From: Comamonadaceae bacterium
GTDB taxonomy: Bacteria; Pseudomonadota; Gammaproteobacteria; Burkholderiales; Burkholderiaceae_C
DNA length: 9,775 nt
NCBI GenBank assembly: GCA_947463845.1
Contig: CANHUM010000035.1
Coordinates: 1-9,775, forward strand
Direction of reading: 5' to 3'
In this document: positions 1 through 6,153 of the stretch, piece by piece
Layout: the number at the start of each line of letters is the position of its first letter
How positions within the stretch are numbered: position 1 is the first letter of the stretch
The notes under the pieces: model-generated
What the model saw: the letters and a program-made list of their open reading frames with translations, nothing else
Databases searched by the model: none
Told to the model about the DNA's origin: nothing
Translations under genes and position numbers: made by a program

Positions 1-445
1 ATTGGTGGTGGCCATTGGCCAAGGCGGGCGAAACATCAAGGCGGCCGATGCAGCCCAGCACATCTTCGGTTATGCCGTGGGCCTGGACATGACGCGCCGT
101 GACCTGCAAAACGAGATGAAAAAACAAGGCCGCCCTTGGTGCATTGGCAAGGCCTTCGACCACTCGGGTCCCATCGGGCCCATCACCCCCAAGGCGCAAG
201 CCGGTGATGTGAACCACGCCGAGATCAGCCTGCAGGTCAATGGCGCAGACCGCCAACGCAGCAACGTGGCCAAACTCATCTGGAACGTGGCCGAAACCAT
301 CGAGCACCTGTCCGCCGCCTGGGAACTGCAAGCTGGCGACCTGATTTACACCGGCACCCCTGAGGGCGTGGCCGCTGTGGTGTCGGGTGACACACTGGTC
401 GGTGAGGTGGCGGGGCTGGGCCGCTTGCAAGTTCGCATCCGCTGA
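1..445 (+). CDS. FAH-family hydrolase, 3' fragment (fumarylpyruvate hydrolase-like)
   Basis: This is the C-terminal 147 residues of a fumarylacetoacetate hydrolase family protein; the reading frame is open at the left edge, so the true start lies outside the window. The fold is recognised from GYAVGLDMTRRDLQ (fragment residues 23-36), which carries the metal-ligand-type Asp and the TxRD-like element, from KAFDHSGP (50-57), and from the closing GDLIYTGTPEGV (112-123), a family hallmark. Single-domain members are about 220-230 residues, so roughly 80 residues are missing. Members hydrolyse C-C bonds of acylpyruvates such as fumarylpyruvate (gentisate pathway), or act as oxaloacetate decarboxylases or on related 2-keto acids, using a divalent metal in the cytoplasm. 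The GLDMTRRDLQ version resembles fumarylpyruvate hydrolases, but the exact substrate is inferred. The gene precedes a TRAP transporter on the same strand, as expected for a catabolic locus. The TGA stop is at 443-445. Confidence 0.88.
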   Translation, partial: LVVAIGQGGRNIKAADAAQHIFGYAVGLDMTRRDLQNEMKKQGRPWCIGKAFDHSGPIGPITPKAQAGDVNHAEISLQVNGADRQRSNVAKLIWNVAETIEHLSAAWELQAGDLIYTGTPEGVAAVVSGDTLVGEVAGLGRLQVRIR

Positions 446-472
446 CACGTACCCTGAGGGGCTGATCGAACC

Positions 473-500
473 CATTGGGCTATTGATCGCTCACCCAATG
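473..500. other. Hairpin downstream of the FAH gene
   Basis: CATTGGG (473-479) and CCCAATG (494-500) form a perfect 7-bp stem around a 14-nt loop, 28 bases after the FAH stop codon. No T-run follows, so it is not a classical intrinsic terminator. It could be a weak or Rho-assisted 3' end, or chance. Confidence 0.25.
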
Positions 501-576
501 AATCAAAGTGCAAGCAATACGGTATTCAAAGGGTATTTACCTATGATTCCCCAAAATAGTTGCAACATAATTCATA

Positions 577-586
577 TTGACGTCAA
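577..586. repeat. Perfect 10-bp palindrome TTGACGTCAA
   Basis: TTGACGTCAA is a perfect palindrome in the AT-rich half of the intergenic region, 119 bp before the TRAP receptor start codon. It could be a regulator half-site or a distal operator. It contains a -35-like TTGACG, but no matching -10 lies 16-18 bp downstream. Function is unknown. Confidence 0.3.
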
Positions 587-634
587 ATTAATGTGTGCTC
601 GACGGCGCAATCGGCCACGCATGTAACTTGTAAG

Positions 635-646
635 AATCAATTGATT
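635..646. promoter_or_regulatory. Perfect 12-bp palindrome, candidate operator
   Basis: AATCAATTGATT is a perfect palindrome directly abutting the inverted repeat at 647-666. Its right edge touches the candidate -35 of the TRAP receptor promoter, so a bound protein would affect transcription initiation. The cognate regulator cannot be named from this window. Confidence 0.4.
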
Positions 647-672
647 AACCGACCGCCCGGTTGGTTTATGAT
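645..672 (+). promoter_or_regulatory. Candidate sigma70-type promoter for the TRAP receptor gene
   Basis: TTAACC (645-650, four of six matches to TTGACA) and TATGAT (667-672, five of six matches to TATAAT) are separated by 16 bp. This would place the transcript start near 679-680 and give a short leader with a good ribosome binding site. TTGATT at 641-646 is an alternative -35, but its 20-bp spacing is too long. Assigned by eye only. Confidence 0.45.
647..666. promoter_or_regulatory. Imperfect inverted repeat, candidate TetR-type operator
   Basis: AACCGACCG (647-655), a CC centre, and CGGTTGGTT (658-666) form a 9-bp inverted repeat with one mismatch. It sits in the spacer and -35 of the predicted promoter, the classic place for a repressor that blocks RNA polymerase. 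The ACCGACCG-type arms resemble operators of TetR-family regulators of acid and aromatic catabolism in proteobacteria. That family assignment is inference, and no regulator gene lies in the window. Confidence 0.45.
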
Positions 673-704
673 TTTGCTTTTCAACCCATGATGGAGACAA
701 GTCG

Positions 705-1739
705 ATGAAAAAATTTCTGCAACAAACAGCCTTGGCCGCAGGCCTGATGGCTGTTGGTTTTGGCGTCCATGCCCAGACCATCACCCTGAAGGTGCACCAC
801 TTCCTGGGCCCACAGTCCATTCAGCACACCACCATGTTGGGCGACTGGTGCAAAAACATCGCACGCGACTCCAACAACCGCCTGCAATGCCAAATCTTCC
901 CCGCTATGCAATTGGGCGGCACACCACCGCAGCTGTATGACCAGGCCAAGGATGGCGTGGCCGACGTGGTTTGGCACGTGGCCGGTTCATCCGCAGGTCG
1001 CTTCCCCAAGACACAGGTGTTCGAGTTGCCTTTCACCATGACCAACGCTGCAGCGACCAGCCGTGCCGCTTGGGACTTTGTGCAAAAGCACGCCATGGAT
1101 GAACACAAGGATGTGAAACTGCTGGCTGTGCATGTGCACGGCCCTGGTGTGATTTTCACCAAGGACAAGCAAGTCACCAAAATGGAAGACTTCAAGGGCC
1201 TGAAATTGCGTGCACCTACAGCCAACGTCACTCGAATGCTGGCCAAGTTGGGCGCCACCCCCGTGGGTATGCCCGTGCCCCAAGTGCCTGAAGCCCTGTC
1301 CAAGGGTGTGATCGATGGCGCCGTGATTCCTTACGAAGTCGCGCCTGGCCTGAAGGTGCACGAGTTGACCAAGTTCGCTGCAGAAACCGACAAGAGCTAT
1401 CCAGCCCTTTACACGACCGTGTTTGTCATGCCCATGAACAAGGCCAAGTACGACTCCCTGCCCGCTGACCTGAAAGCGGTCATCGACAAGAACTCCGGCC
1501 GCGAACTGTCGGCATTCCTGGGTGCGACCCAAGCCGGCAACGACGTGCCTGGCCGCAAGGTGTTTGAGGAAACCAAAACACAAACCATCACCGTGATCCC
1601 ACCCGCTGAACTGGCACGCTGGAAAAAGGCCACCGACGAGCAGGATGACGAATGGGTCCAGAGCATGAACAAGCGCGGCCTCAACGGTGCAGCCTTGCTC
1701 AAGGACGCTCAAGACCTGATCAAGCAATACACCAAGTAA
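705..1739 (+). CDS. TRAP transporter solute-binding protein (DctP family)
   Basis: This 344-residue periplasmic receptor captures a solute and delivers it to the DctQ/DctM-type membrane partners encoded just downstream; TRAP systems are driven by the sodium gradient. A Sec signal peptide covers residues 1-23 (basic MKK, hydrophobic core, VHA before Q24). The mature part has DctP features: FPAMQLGG (65-72), the GVADVVW segment (84-90), and GLKLRAPT (165-172), whose Arg169 corresponds to the family arginine that binds the substrate carboxylate. GMPVPQVPEALSKGVIDGA (188-206) is also typical. Cys49 and Cys62 are the only cysteines and may form a disulfide. GGAGA at 693-697, 7 nt before the ATG, supports the start. 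A candidate promoter and operator lie upstream and a strong terminator follows at once, which would let the receptor be made in excess over the membrane subunits. The substrate is unknown, probably an organic acid. Confidence 0.93.
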   Translation: MKKFLQQTALAAGLMAVGFGVHAQTITLKVHHFLGPQSIQHTTMLGDWCKNIARDSNNRLQCQIFPAMQLGGTPPQLYDQAKDGVADVVWHVAGSSAGRFPKTQVFELPFTMTNAAATSRAAWDFVQKHAMDEHKDVKLLAVHVHGPGVIFTKDKQVTKMEDFKGLKLRAPTANVTRMLAKLGATPVGMPVPQVPEALSKGVIDGAVIPYEVAPGLKVHELTKFAAETDKSYPALYTTVFVMPMNKAKYDSLPADLKAVIDKNSGRELSAFLGATQAGNDVPGRKVFEETKTQTITVIPPAELARWKKATDEQDDEWVQSMNKRGLNGAALLKDAQDLIKQYTK

Positions 1740-1755
1740 GCCCTTGACGACATCG

Positions 1756-1791
1756 ACCTGAGCAGCCCTGATGGTCTGCTCAGGTTTTTTT
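1756..1791 (+). terminator. Strong intrinsic terminator after the TRAP receptor gene
   Basis: CCTGAGCAG (1757-1765) pairs perfectly with CTGCTCAGG (1776-1784), with an outer A-T pair (1756/1785) and a 10-nt loop. Seven Ts follow at 1785-1791. It lies 16 nt after the receptor stop, between receptor and membrane genes, so it should stop much of the transcript and allow only partial readthrough into the membrane subunits. Confidence 0.85.
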
Positions 1792-1871
1792 ATAGGCATG
1801 TCACTCGCTGCTGCATCAGCAACGGGTCAGTCCAGCTCCAATCTCATTTTCATTGACACCCTTCAAACGCC

Positions 1872-2357
1872 ATGATGTTCTCAAATCCACTGGAGCGGAT
1901 TGCCCGTCTCTGCAGCATATTGGGTGGCTTGATCCTGATTGGACTGATGCTGATGACCTGCTACAGCCTGATCGGACGCAATTTTTTCAACTCGGCCGTG
2001 ATTGGCGACTTTGAATTGACCGGTGTGGGTGTTGGCGCGGCCATTGCCCTGTTCATGCCGCTTTGCCAACTCAAGCATGAAAACATCATCGTGGATTTTT
2101 TCACCGCCAAGTGCAGCAGACAGTTCAACTTCAAACTGGACCGTCTGGGTGACCTGTTGATGATGGTGATTTTTTCCCTGCTTGCATGGCGTTGCGGTGC
2201 TGCAGCCATCAAAGCCAAGGAAAACATGGGCGCGTCCATGCTGCTTGAATTTCCAGACTGGATTGTGTTGACCAGCATGTGCATTCCATTTGGCATCACT
2301 GCGGTGATAGCCGCTACGCAAGTGATTTCCAAATTTGATAGCAAGGTTGCGCCATGA
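1872..2357 (+). CDS. TRAP transporter small permease subunit (DctQ family)
   Basis: This 161-residue inner-membrane protein is the small subunit that pairs with the DctM-type protein and helps dock the receptor. Four membrane segments are visible at about residues 12-34, 48-68, 92-112 and 131-152, the usual DctQ count. IGRNFFN (34-40) followed by GDFELTG (45-51) is the typical motif after the first helix. The stop overlaps the dctM-type start as ATGA, pointing to translational coupling. Two adjacent ATGs (1872, 1875) are possible starts. Neither has a clear Shine-Dalgarno sequence, so expression may be low or the start uncertain. The 80-bp gap after the upstream terminator contains TTGACA at 1853-1858 but no suitable -10, so transcription probably comes from readthrough. 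Confidence 0.9.
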   Translation: MMFSNPLERIARLCSILGGLILIGLMLMTCYSLIGRNFFNSAVIGDFELTGVGVGAAIALFMPLCQLKHENIIVDFFTAKCSRQFNFKLDRLGDLLMMVIFSLLAWRCGAAAIKAKENMGASMLLEFPDWIVLTSMCIPFGITAVIAATQVISKFDSKVAP

Positions 2358-3670
2358 CCCCGATCAATCTGGCATTGATGATTTTCGGGATCATGCTGTT
2401 GCTGATGGTGGTCCGCGTGCCCATTGCGGGCGCCATGTTCCTGGCAGGCACAGCCGGATTCATCCTGCAAGCAGGCGCTCCAACCTATTTGAACTTTCTC
2501 AACAACCTGGCATTTGCCCGCCTAGCCAACTACGACCTGTCGGTCATTCCTCTCTTCATCTTGATGGGACACTTTGCCACGCAAGGAGGCATCAGCAAGG
2601 CCTTGTTCCAGTTTGCCGCAGCGGTCATGGGTCGCTTCAAGGGCGGCTTGGCCATGGGCGCCGTGCTCGCATGCGGAGCGTTTGGCGCCATTTGTGGCTC
2701 GTCTGTGGCCACCGCTGCGACCATCACGGGTGTGGCTCTACCTGAAATGAAACGCCATGGCTACTCGGGTCGCCTGTCCACCGGTACGCTGGCAGCGGGT
2801 GGCACATTGGGCATTTTGATTCCACCTTCGGTGCCGCTGGTCATTTACGCCATCATGACCGAACAGAACATCGCCAAACTCTTTGCTGCCGCCATGTTGC
2901 CTGGTCTGATTGCCATGGTGGGCTACATGATCGCCATCGCCGTTTATGTGCGCCTTGTGCCAGGCCAGGCTCCTGAGCAGGAGGACCGCGAAGAACTTAC
3001 CTTCGAAGCACTCAAAGGCATTTTGCCGATTGCCTTCATTTTCATCCTGGTCTTTGGCGGCATCTATGCTGGCTTCTTCACCCCGACTGAAGGGGCTGCA
3101 GTGGGTGCAGCATCTACCTTTTTGGCAGCCATGCTCAAGCGTGAGCTGACCTGGGACAAGTTCTTGCATTGCTTCCACGCCACGGCGATCAGCTCTGCAA
3201 TGATCTTCATGATCTTCATGGGAGCTGATGTCATGAACGCCGCACTGGCTCGCACACAAGTGCCCGCACAGCTGGCCGAAATGGTGGTCGCCATGAATTT
3301 GGCCCCCTTGCTGGTGGTGGCCGGCATTCTGATGCTTTATGTGGTGCTGGGCGCCGTGATGGATGAGTTGTCCATGCTGCTGCTGACCATCCCGATCTTC
3401 TTCCCCATCATCATGAAGCTGGATTTCGGCATGACGCCGGAATACACCGCCATCTGGTTCGGCATCATGGTGCTGATGACAGTGGGTTTTGGCATGTTGG
3501 CACCACCCGTAGGACTCAACGTCTATGTGGTCAACGGCATGGCCAAAGACGTGCCCTTGAGTGAGAGCTACAAGGGCATCATGCCTTTCTTGATCAGCGA
3601 CACTGTGCGCACCTTGTTGCTGCTGTTCTTTCCAGGCATCTCACTCTTCCTGATCCAATACCTGACCTGA
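2354..3670 (+). CDS. TRAP transporter large permease subunit (DctM family)
   Basis: This 438-residue, very hydrophobic inner-membrane protein is the ion-coupled translocation subunit. Family landmarks are VIPLFILMGHFATQGGISKAL (64-84), GAFGAICGSSVATAATIT (108-125), and the signature GTLGILIPPSVPLVIYA (150-166). In the second half come FTPTEGAAVG (242-251) and GMLAPPVGLNVYVVNG (380-395). Repetition of the PP-containing hairpin motif in both halves fits the inverted-repeat, elevator-type DctM architecture. The length is normal (about 425-440) and no break is seen. The start overlaps the small-subunit stop by 4 nt; AAGG lies 9 nt before the ATG and translation is probably coupled. A terminator follows directly. 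The neighbouring receptor gene is the obvious partner. Confidence 0.94.
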   Translation: MTPINLALMIFGIMLLLMVVRVPIAGAMFLAGTAGFILQAGAPTYLNFLNNLAFARLANYDLSVIPLFILMGHFATQGGISKALFQFAAAVMGRFKGGLAMGAVLACGAFGAICGSSVATAATITGVALPEMKRHGYSGRLSTGTLAAGGTLGILIPPSVPLVIYAIMTEQNIAKLFAAAMLPGLIAMVGYMIAIAVYVRLVPGQAPEQEDREELTFEALKGILPIAFIFILVFGGIYAGFFTPTEGAAVGAASTFLAAMLKRELTWDKFLHCFHATAISSAMIFMIFMGADVMNAALARTQVPAQLAEMVVAMNLAPLLVVAGILMLYVVLGAVMDELSMLLLTIPIFFPIIMKLDFGMTPEYTAIWFGIMVLMTVGFGMLAPPVGLNVYVVNGMAKDVPLSESYKGIMPFLISDTVRTLLLLFFPGISLFLIQYLT

Positions 3671-3689
3671 CAGGTCACACCAACCAGAC

Positions 3690-3724
3690 AAGCCTCCGGG
3701 TTACTCAAGCCAGGAGGCTTTTTT
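3690..3724 (+). terminator. Intrinsic terminator ending the TRAP gene set
   Basis: AAGCCTCC (3690-3697) pairs perfectly with GGAGGCTT (3713-3720) around a 15-nt loop, with a T-run at 3719-3724. It lies 19 nt after the DctM-type stop. It ends immediately before an in-frame ATG at 3726, a reason to doubt that ATG as the Nudix start. Confidence 0.85.
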
Positions 3725-3788
3725 CATGGGGAACTGGTTAGACTCTGGCATTGCAACATGTCCATACCCTACCCCTTCAGCCTCACCC

Positions 3789-4337
3789 ATGATGTTTGAC
3801 CGCACCATTCGCCATTGCCGCCAATGCGGCGCTGCGGTGGCTTACCGTTTGCCAGACGACGGCGACACCAAACAGCGGGCCGTTTGCACCGCCTGTCACA
3901 CGGTGCACTACGAAAACCCCCTGAATGTGGTGGGCACTGTGCCTCACTGGGGCGACCAGGTCTTGCTGTGCAAGCGCAACATCGAGCCGCGCAAAGGCAA
4001 ATGGACACTGCCCGCGGGCTTCATGGAACTGGGTGAATCGACGTCACAAGGGGCCGCCAGAGAGACCACTGAAGAAGCCGGGGCCCAATTCATCATGGAA
4101 GACCTGCTCACCGTGATGAGCGTGCCCCGCGTGGGCCAGGTCCACCTGTATTACCGCGCCCGACTGACCAGCGATGTGTTCGACCCCGGGCACGAAACCA
4201 TGGAAGCGCGGTTGTTCAAAGAAGACGAGATTCCCTGGGAAGAGCTGGCTTTCCGCACGGTCAAGGAAACGCTGGAGCATTACTTTGCCGACCGGCGTGC
4301 GGGCCGTTTCAGCACGCACGCCTTCGACATTGCCTGA
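3789..4337 (+). CDS. Nudix hydrolase with N-terminal zinc ribbon
   Basis: This 182-residue protein is predicted to hydrolyse a nucleoside diphosphate linked to another group. An N-terminal zinc ribbon has CxxC at residues 10-13 and CxxC at 33-36 (CRQC and CTAC). The Nudix box spans residues 77-99 and fits G-x5-E-x7-RE-U-x-EE-x-G-U: GFMELGE, then RETTEEAG with the metal-binding REx2EE core intact. A zinc ribbon placed before a Nudix domain is known in a subgroup that includes ADP-ribose or FAD pyrophosphatase-like enzymes; which substrate applies here is not visible. The frame is open back to an ATG at 3726, but that ATG touches the preceding terminator and the added 21 residues look non-conserved, so the ATG pair at 3789/3792 is preferred. 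No good Shine-Dalgarno is seen for either choice. The gene is flanked by terminators and appears monocistronic. Confidence 0.87.
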   Translation: MMFDRTIRHCRQCGAAVAYRLPDDGDTKQRAVCTACHTVHYENPLNVVGTVPHWGDQVLLCKRNIEPRKGKWTLPAGFMELGESTSQGAARETTEEAGAQFIMEDLLTVMSVPRVGQVHLYYRARLTSDVFDPGHETMEARLFKEDEIPWEELAFRTVKETLEHYFADRRAGRFSTHAFDIA

Positions 4338-4358
4338 GGCTGCGCCCTCAGGCCTTTT
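4332..4358 (+). terminator. Intrinsic terminator overlapping the Nudix stop codon
   Basis: GCCTGAGG (4332-4339) pairs perfectly with CCTCAGGC (4346-4353) around the loop CTGCGC, followed by TTTT at 4355-4358. The stem includes the Nudix TGA stop (4335-4337). The other side lacks a matching run, so it mainly serves the + strand, although the stem would also form in the convergent transcript. Confidence 0.7.
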
Positions 4359-4361
4359 GCA

Positions 4362-6020
4362 TCACACGTCAATCGCCGCAGCCGACCCGGCTTGCTTGCG
4401 CAACTCAAACTTCTGAATCTTGCCCGTGCTGGTCTTGGGCAGCTCGCCAAACACCACCGCACGCGGCACCTTGAAGCCCGCCAGATGCTGCTTGCAATGC
4501 GCCACGATCTGCTCGGCTGTGACCTGGGCATCGGCCTTCAGCTCCACAAAGGCGCAAGGCGTCTCGCCCCAGCGCGCATCGGGCTTGGCCACGACCGCTG
4601 CCGCCAGCACAGCAGGGTGTCGGTACAGCACGTCTTCGACCTCGATGGACGAGATGTTCTCGCCACCCGAAATGATGATGTCCTTGCTGCGGTCCTTGAT
4701 CTTGAAGTAGCCGTCCGGGTACTGCACCGCCAAGTCGCCGCTGTGGAACCAGCCACCGGCAAAGGCCTCTTGCGTGGCCTTGGGGTTCTTGAGGTAGCCC
4801 TTCATGGTGATGTTGCCCTTGAACATGATCTCGCCCATGGTCTCGCCGTCTTGCGGCACGGGTTGCATGGTTTCGGGGTTGAGCACCCGCACATCGCGCT
4901 GCAGGTGGTATCGCACACCCTGGCGGGCGTTCAGCCGGGCCCGCTCACCAATGTCCAGCGCATCCCACTCGGGGTGTTTGGGGCACACCGTGGCCGGGCC
5001 ATACACCTCGGTCAAGCCGTACACATGGGTCAAGTCAAAACCCATCTGCTCCATGCCTTCGATCATCGAGGCCGGAGGCGCAGCGCCTGCCACCATGGCT
5101 TTGATGCCTGCGGGCACCCCCACCTTCATGGCCGCTGGGGCATTGACCAACAGGCCGTGCACGATGGGCGCACCGCAGTAATGCGTGACGCCATGGTCGC
5201 GCATGGCATCGAACATGGCTTGCGCGTCCACCTTGCGCAAACACACGTTCACGCCCGCACGGGCTGCTACCGTCCAAGGGAAGCACCAGCCGTTGCAATG
5301 GAACATGGGCAGCGTCCACAAATAGGCCGCGTGCTTGGGCATGTCCCATTCCAGAATGTTCGAGATCGCATTGGTGGCCGCACCCCGGTGGTGGTAGACC
5401 ACGCCCTTGGGGTTGCCGGTCGTGCCGCTGGTGTAGTTCAGGGCAATGGCGTCCCACTCGTTGGCAGGCAGGCTCCAGGCAAATGCGGCATCACCCTTAG
5501 CCACAAAGGCTTCGTAAGTGACAGAACCGATCTTTTCACTGGGAGCGGTGTAGAGCGCGTCCTCCACATCGATCACCAGCATGGGCCGCGAGGACTGGCG
5601 CAGCGCCAGCGCTTTTTTCATCACCCCTGCAAACTCCGGATCCACGATCACCGCCTTGGCCTCGCCATGGTCGAGCATGAAGGCCACCGTCTCCGGGTCC
5701 AGCCGGGTGTTGAGCGCGTTGAGCACCGCACCGGCCATGGGAATGCCAAAGTGCGCCTCCACCATGGGCGGCGTGTTGGGCAGCATCACGGCCACCGTGT
5801 CGTTCTTGCCAATGCCCGCTTGCGTCAGAGCGCTGGCCAGCTGACGGCAGCGGCGGTAGGTGGTGGCCCAGTCCCGGCGCAAATCGCCGTGCACGATGGC
5901 CAGGCGGGTTGGATAAACCTCGGCCGTGCGCTCGATGAAACTGAGCGGGGAAATCGGGGCGTGGTTGGCGGGGGTCTGGGGCAAATCCTGATCGAAGATG
6001 CTGACTTTGGTTTCTTGCAT
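4362..6020 (-). CDS. AMP-forming acyl-CoA synthetase (fatty-acid/organic-acid CoA ligase)
   Basis: This 552-residue enzyme of the ANL superfamily activates a carboxylic acid with ATP to an acyl-adenylate and transfers it to CoA. Motifs appear in order: the P-loop YTSGTTGNPKG (196-206), GLTEVYGP (335-342), FHSGDLA with the ribose-binding Asp429, hinge KDRSKD (442-447), GGENISS (451-457), and catalytic Lys534 in STGKIQK. All key residues are present and the length is normal. The sequence resembles the group of medium-chain or methylmercaptopropionate-type acyl-CoA synthetases common in betaproteobacteria; the true substrate is not evident. The frame is open upstream to 6257, but that would run into dnaG. 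ATG 6020 is preferred because the conserved N-terminus starts there and GGAA lies 5 nt upstream. The gene is alone on its strand, divergent from dnaG, with no beta-oxidation gene adjacent. Confidence 0.92.
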   Translation of the reverse strand: MQETKVSIFDQDLPQTPANHAPISPLSFIERTAEVYPTRLAIVHGDLRRDWATTYRRCRQLASALTQAGIGKNDTVAVMLPNTPPMVEAHFGIPMAGAVLNALNTRLDPETVAFMLDHGEAKAVIVDPEFAGVMKKALALRQSSRPMLVIDVEDALYTAPSEKIGSVTYEAFVAKGDAAFAWSLPANEWDAIALNYTSGTTGNPKGVVYHHRGAATNAISNILEWDMPKHAAYLWTLPMFHCNGWCFPWTVAARAGVNVCLRKVDAQAMFDAMRDHGVTHYCGAPIVHGLLVNAPAAMKVGVPAGIKAMVAGAAPPASMIEGMEQMGFDLTHVYGLTEVYGPATVCPKHPEWDALDIGERARLNARQGVRYHLQRDVRVLNPETMQPVPQDGETMGEIMFKGNITMKGYLKNPKATQEAFAGGWFHSGDLAVQYPDGYFKIKDRSKDIIISGGENISSIEVEDVLYRHPAVLAAAVVAKPDARWGETPCAFVELKADAQVTAEQIVAHCKQHLAGFKVPRAVVFGELPKTSTGKIQKFELRKQAGSAAAIDV

Positions 6021-6086
6021 GGTGATTCCGTGAAGGCTGACTTTCCAATAGTGAACAGTTTGCCTGACCCTAGGCTGAAATCCATG

Positions 6087-6106
6087 CTGGTTTGCCCCGA
6101 AACCAG
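6087..6106. promoter_or_regulatory. Inverted repeat in the acyl-CoA synthetase/dnaG divergent region
   Basis: CTGGTTT (6087-6093) and AAACCAG (6100-6106) are a perfect 7-bp inverted repeat with centre GCCCCG. It lies 66 bp upstream of the acyl-CoA synthetase start and 47 bp upstream of dnaG. It could be an operator for either gene. I see no convincing -10/-35 pair in this 133-bp region on either strand. Confidence 0.35.
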
Positions 6107-6153
6107 TTCCCCGCGCCACCGGATCATCGGCCCATATCGGTGAAAATAGCCCC

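Noticed and set aside
387..626. 79-codon open frame running from the FAH gene into the intergenic region
   Set aside because: It starts out of frame inside FAH, has no ribosome binding site and no coding-like composition after the FAH stop.
987..1799. 270-codon open frame on the - strand opposite the TRAP receptor
   Set aside because: It would begin in the terminator region and its product is a shadow of a clearly real DctP-type gene.
1853..1858. TTGACA as the -35 of a separate promoter for the small TRAP subunit
   Set aside because: The position 17 bp downstream lies inside the coding region and shows no -10-like hexamer.
4392..6143. 583-codon open frame on the + strand opposite the acyl-CoA synthetase
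   Set aside because: The minus frame carries all ANL-superfamily motifs in order. The + product is a His/Arg/Gly-rich composition typical of an antisense shadow of a GC-rich gene, and it lacks a recognisable domain.
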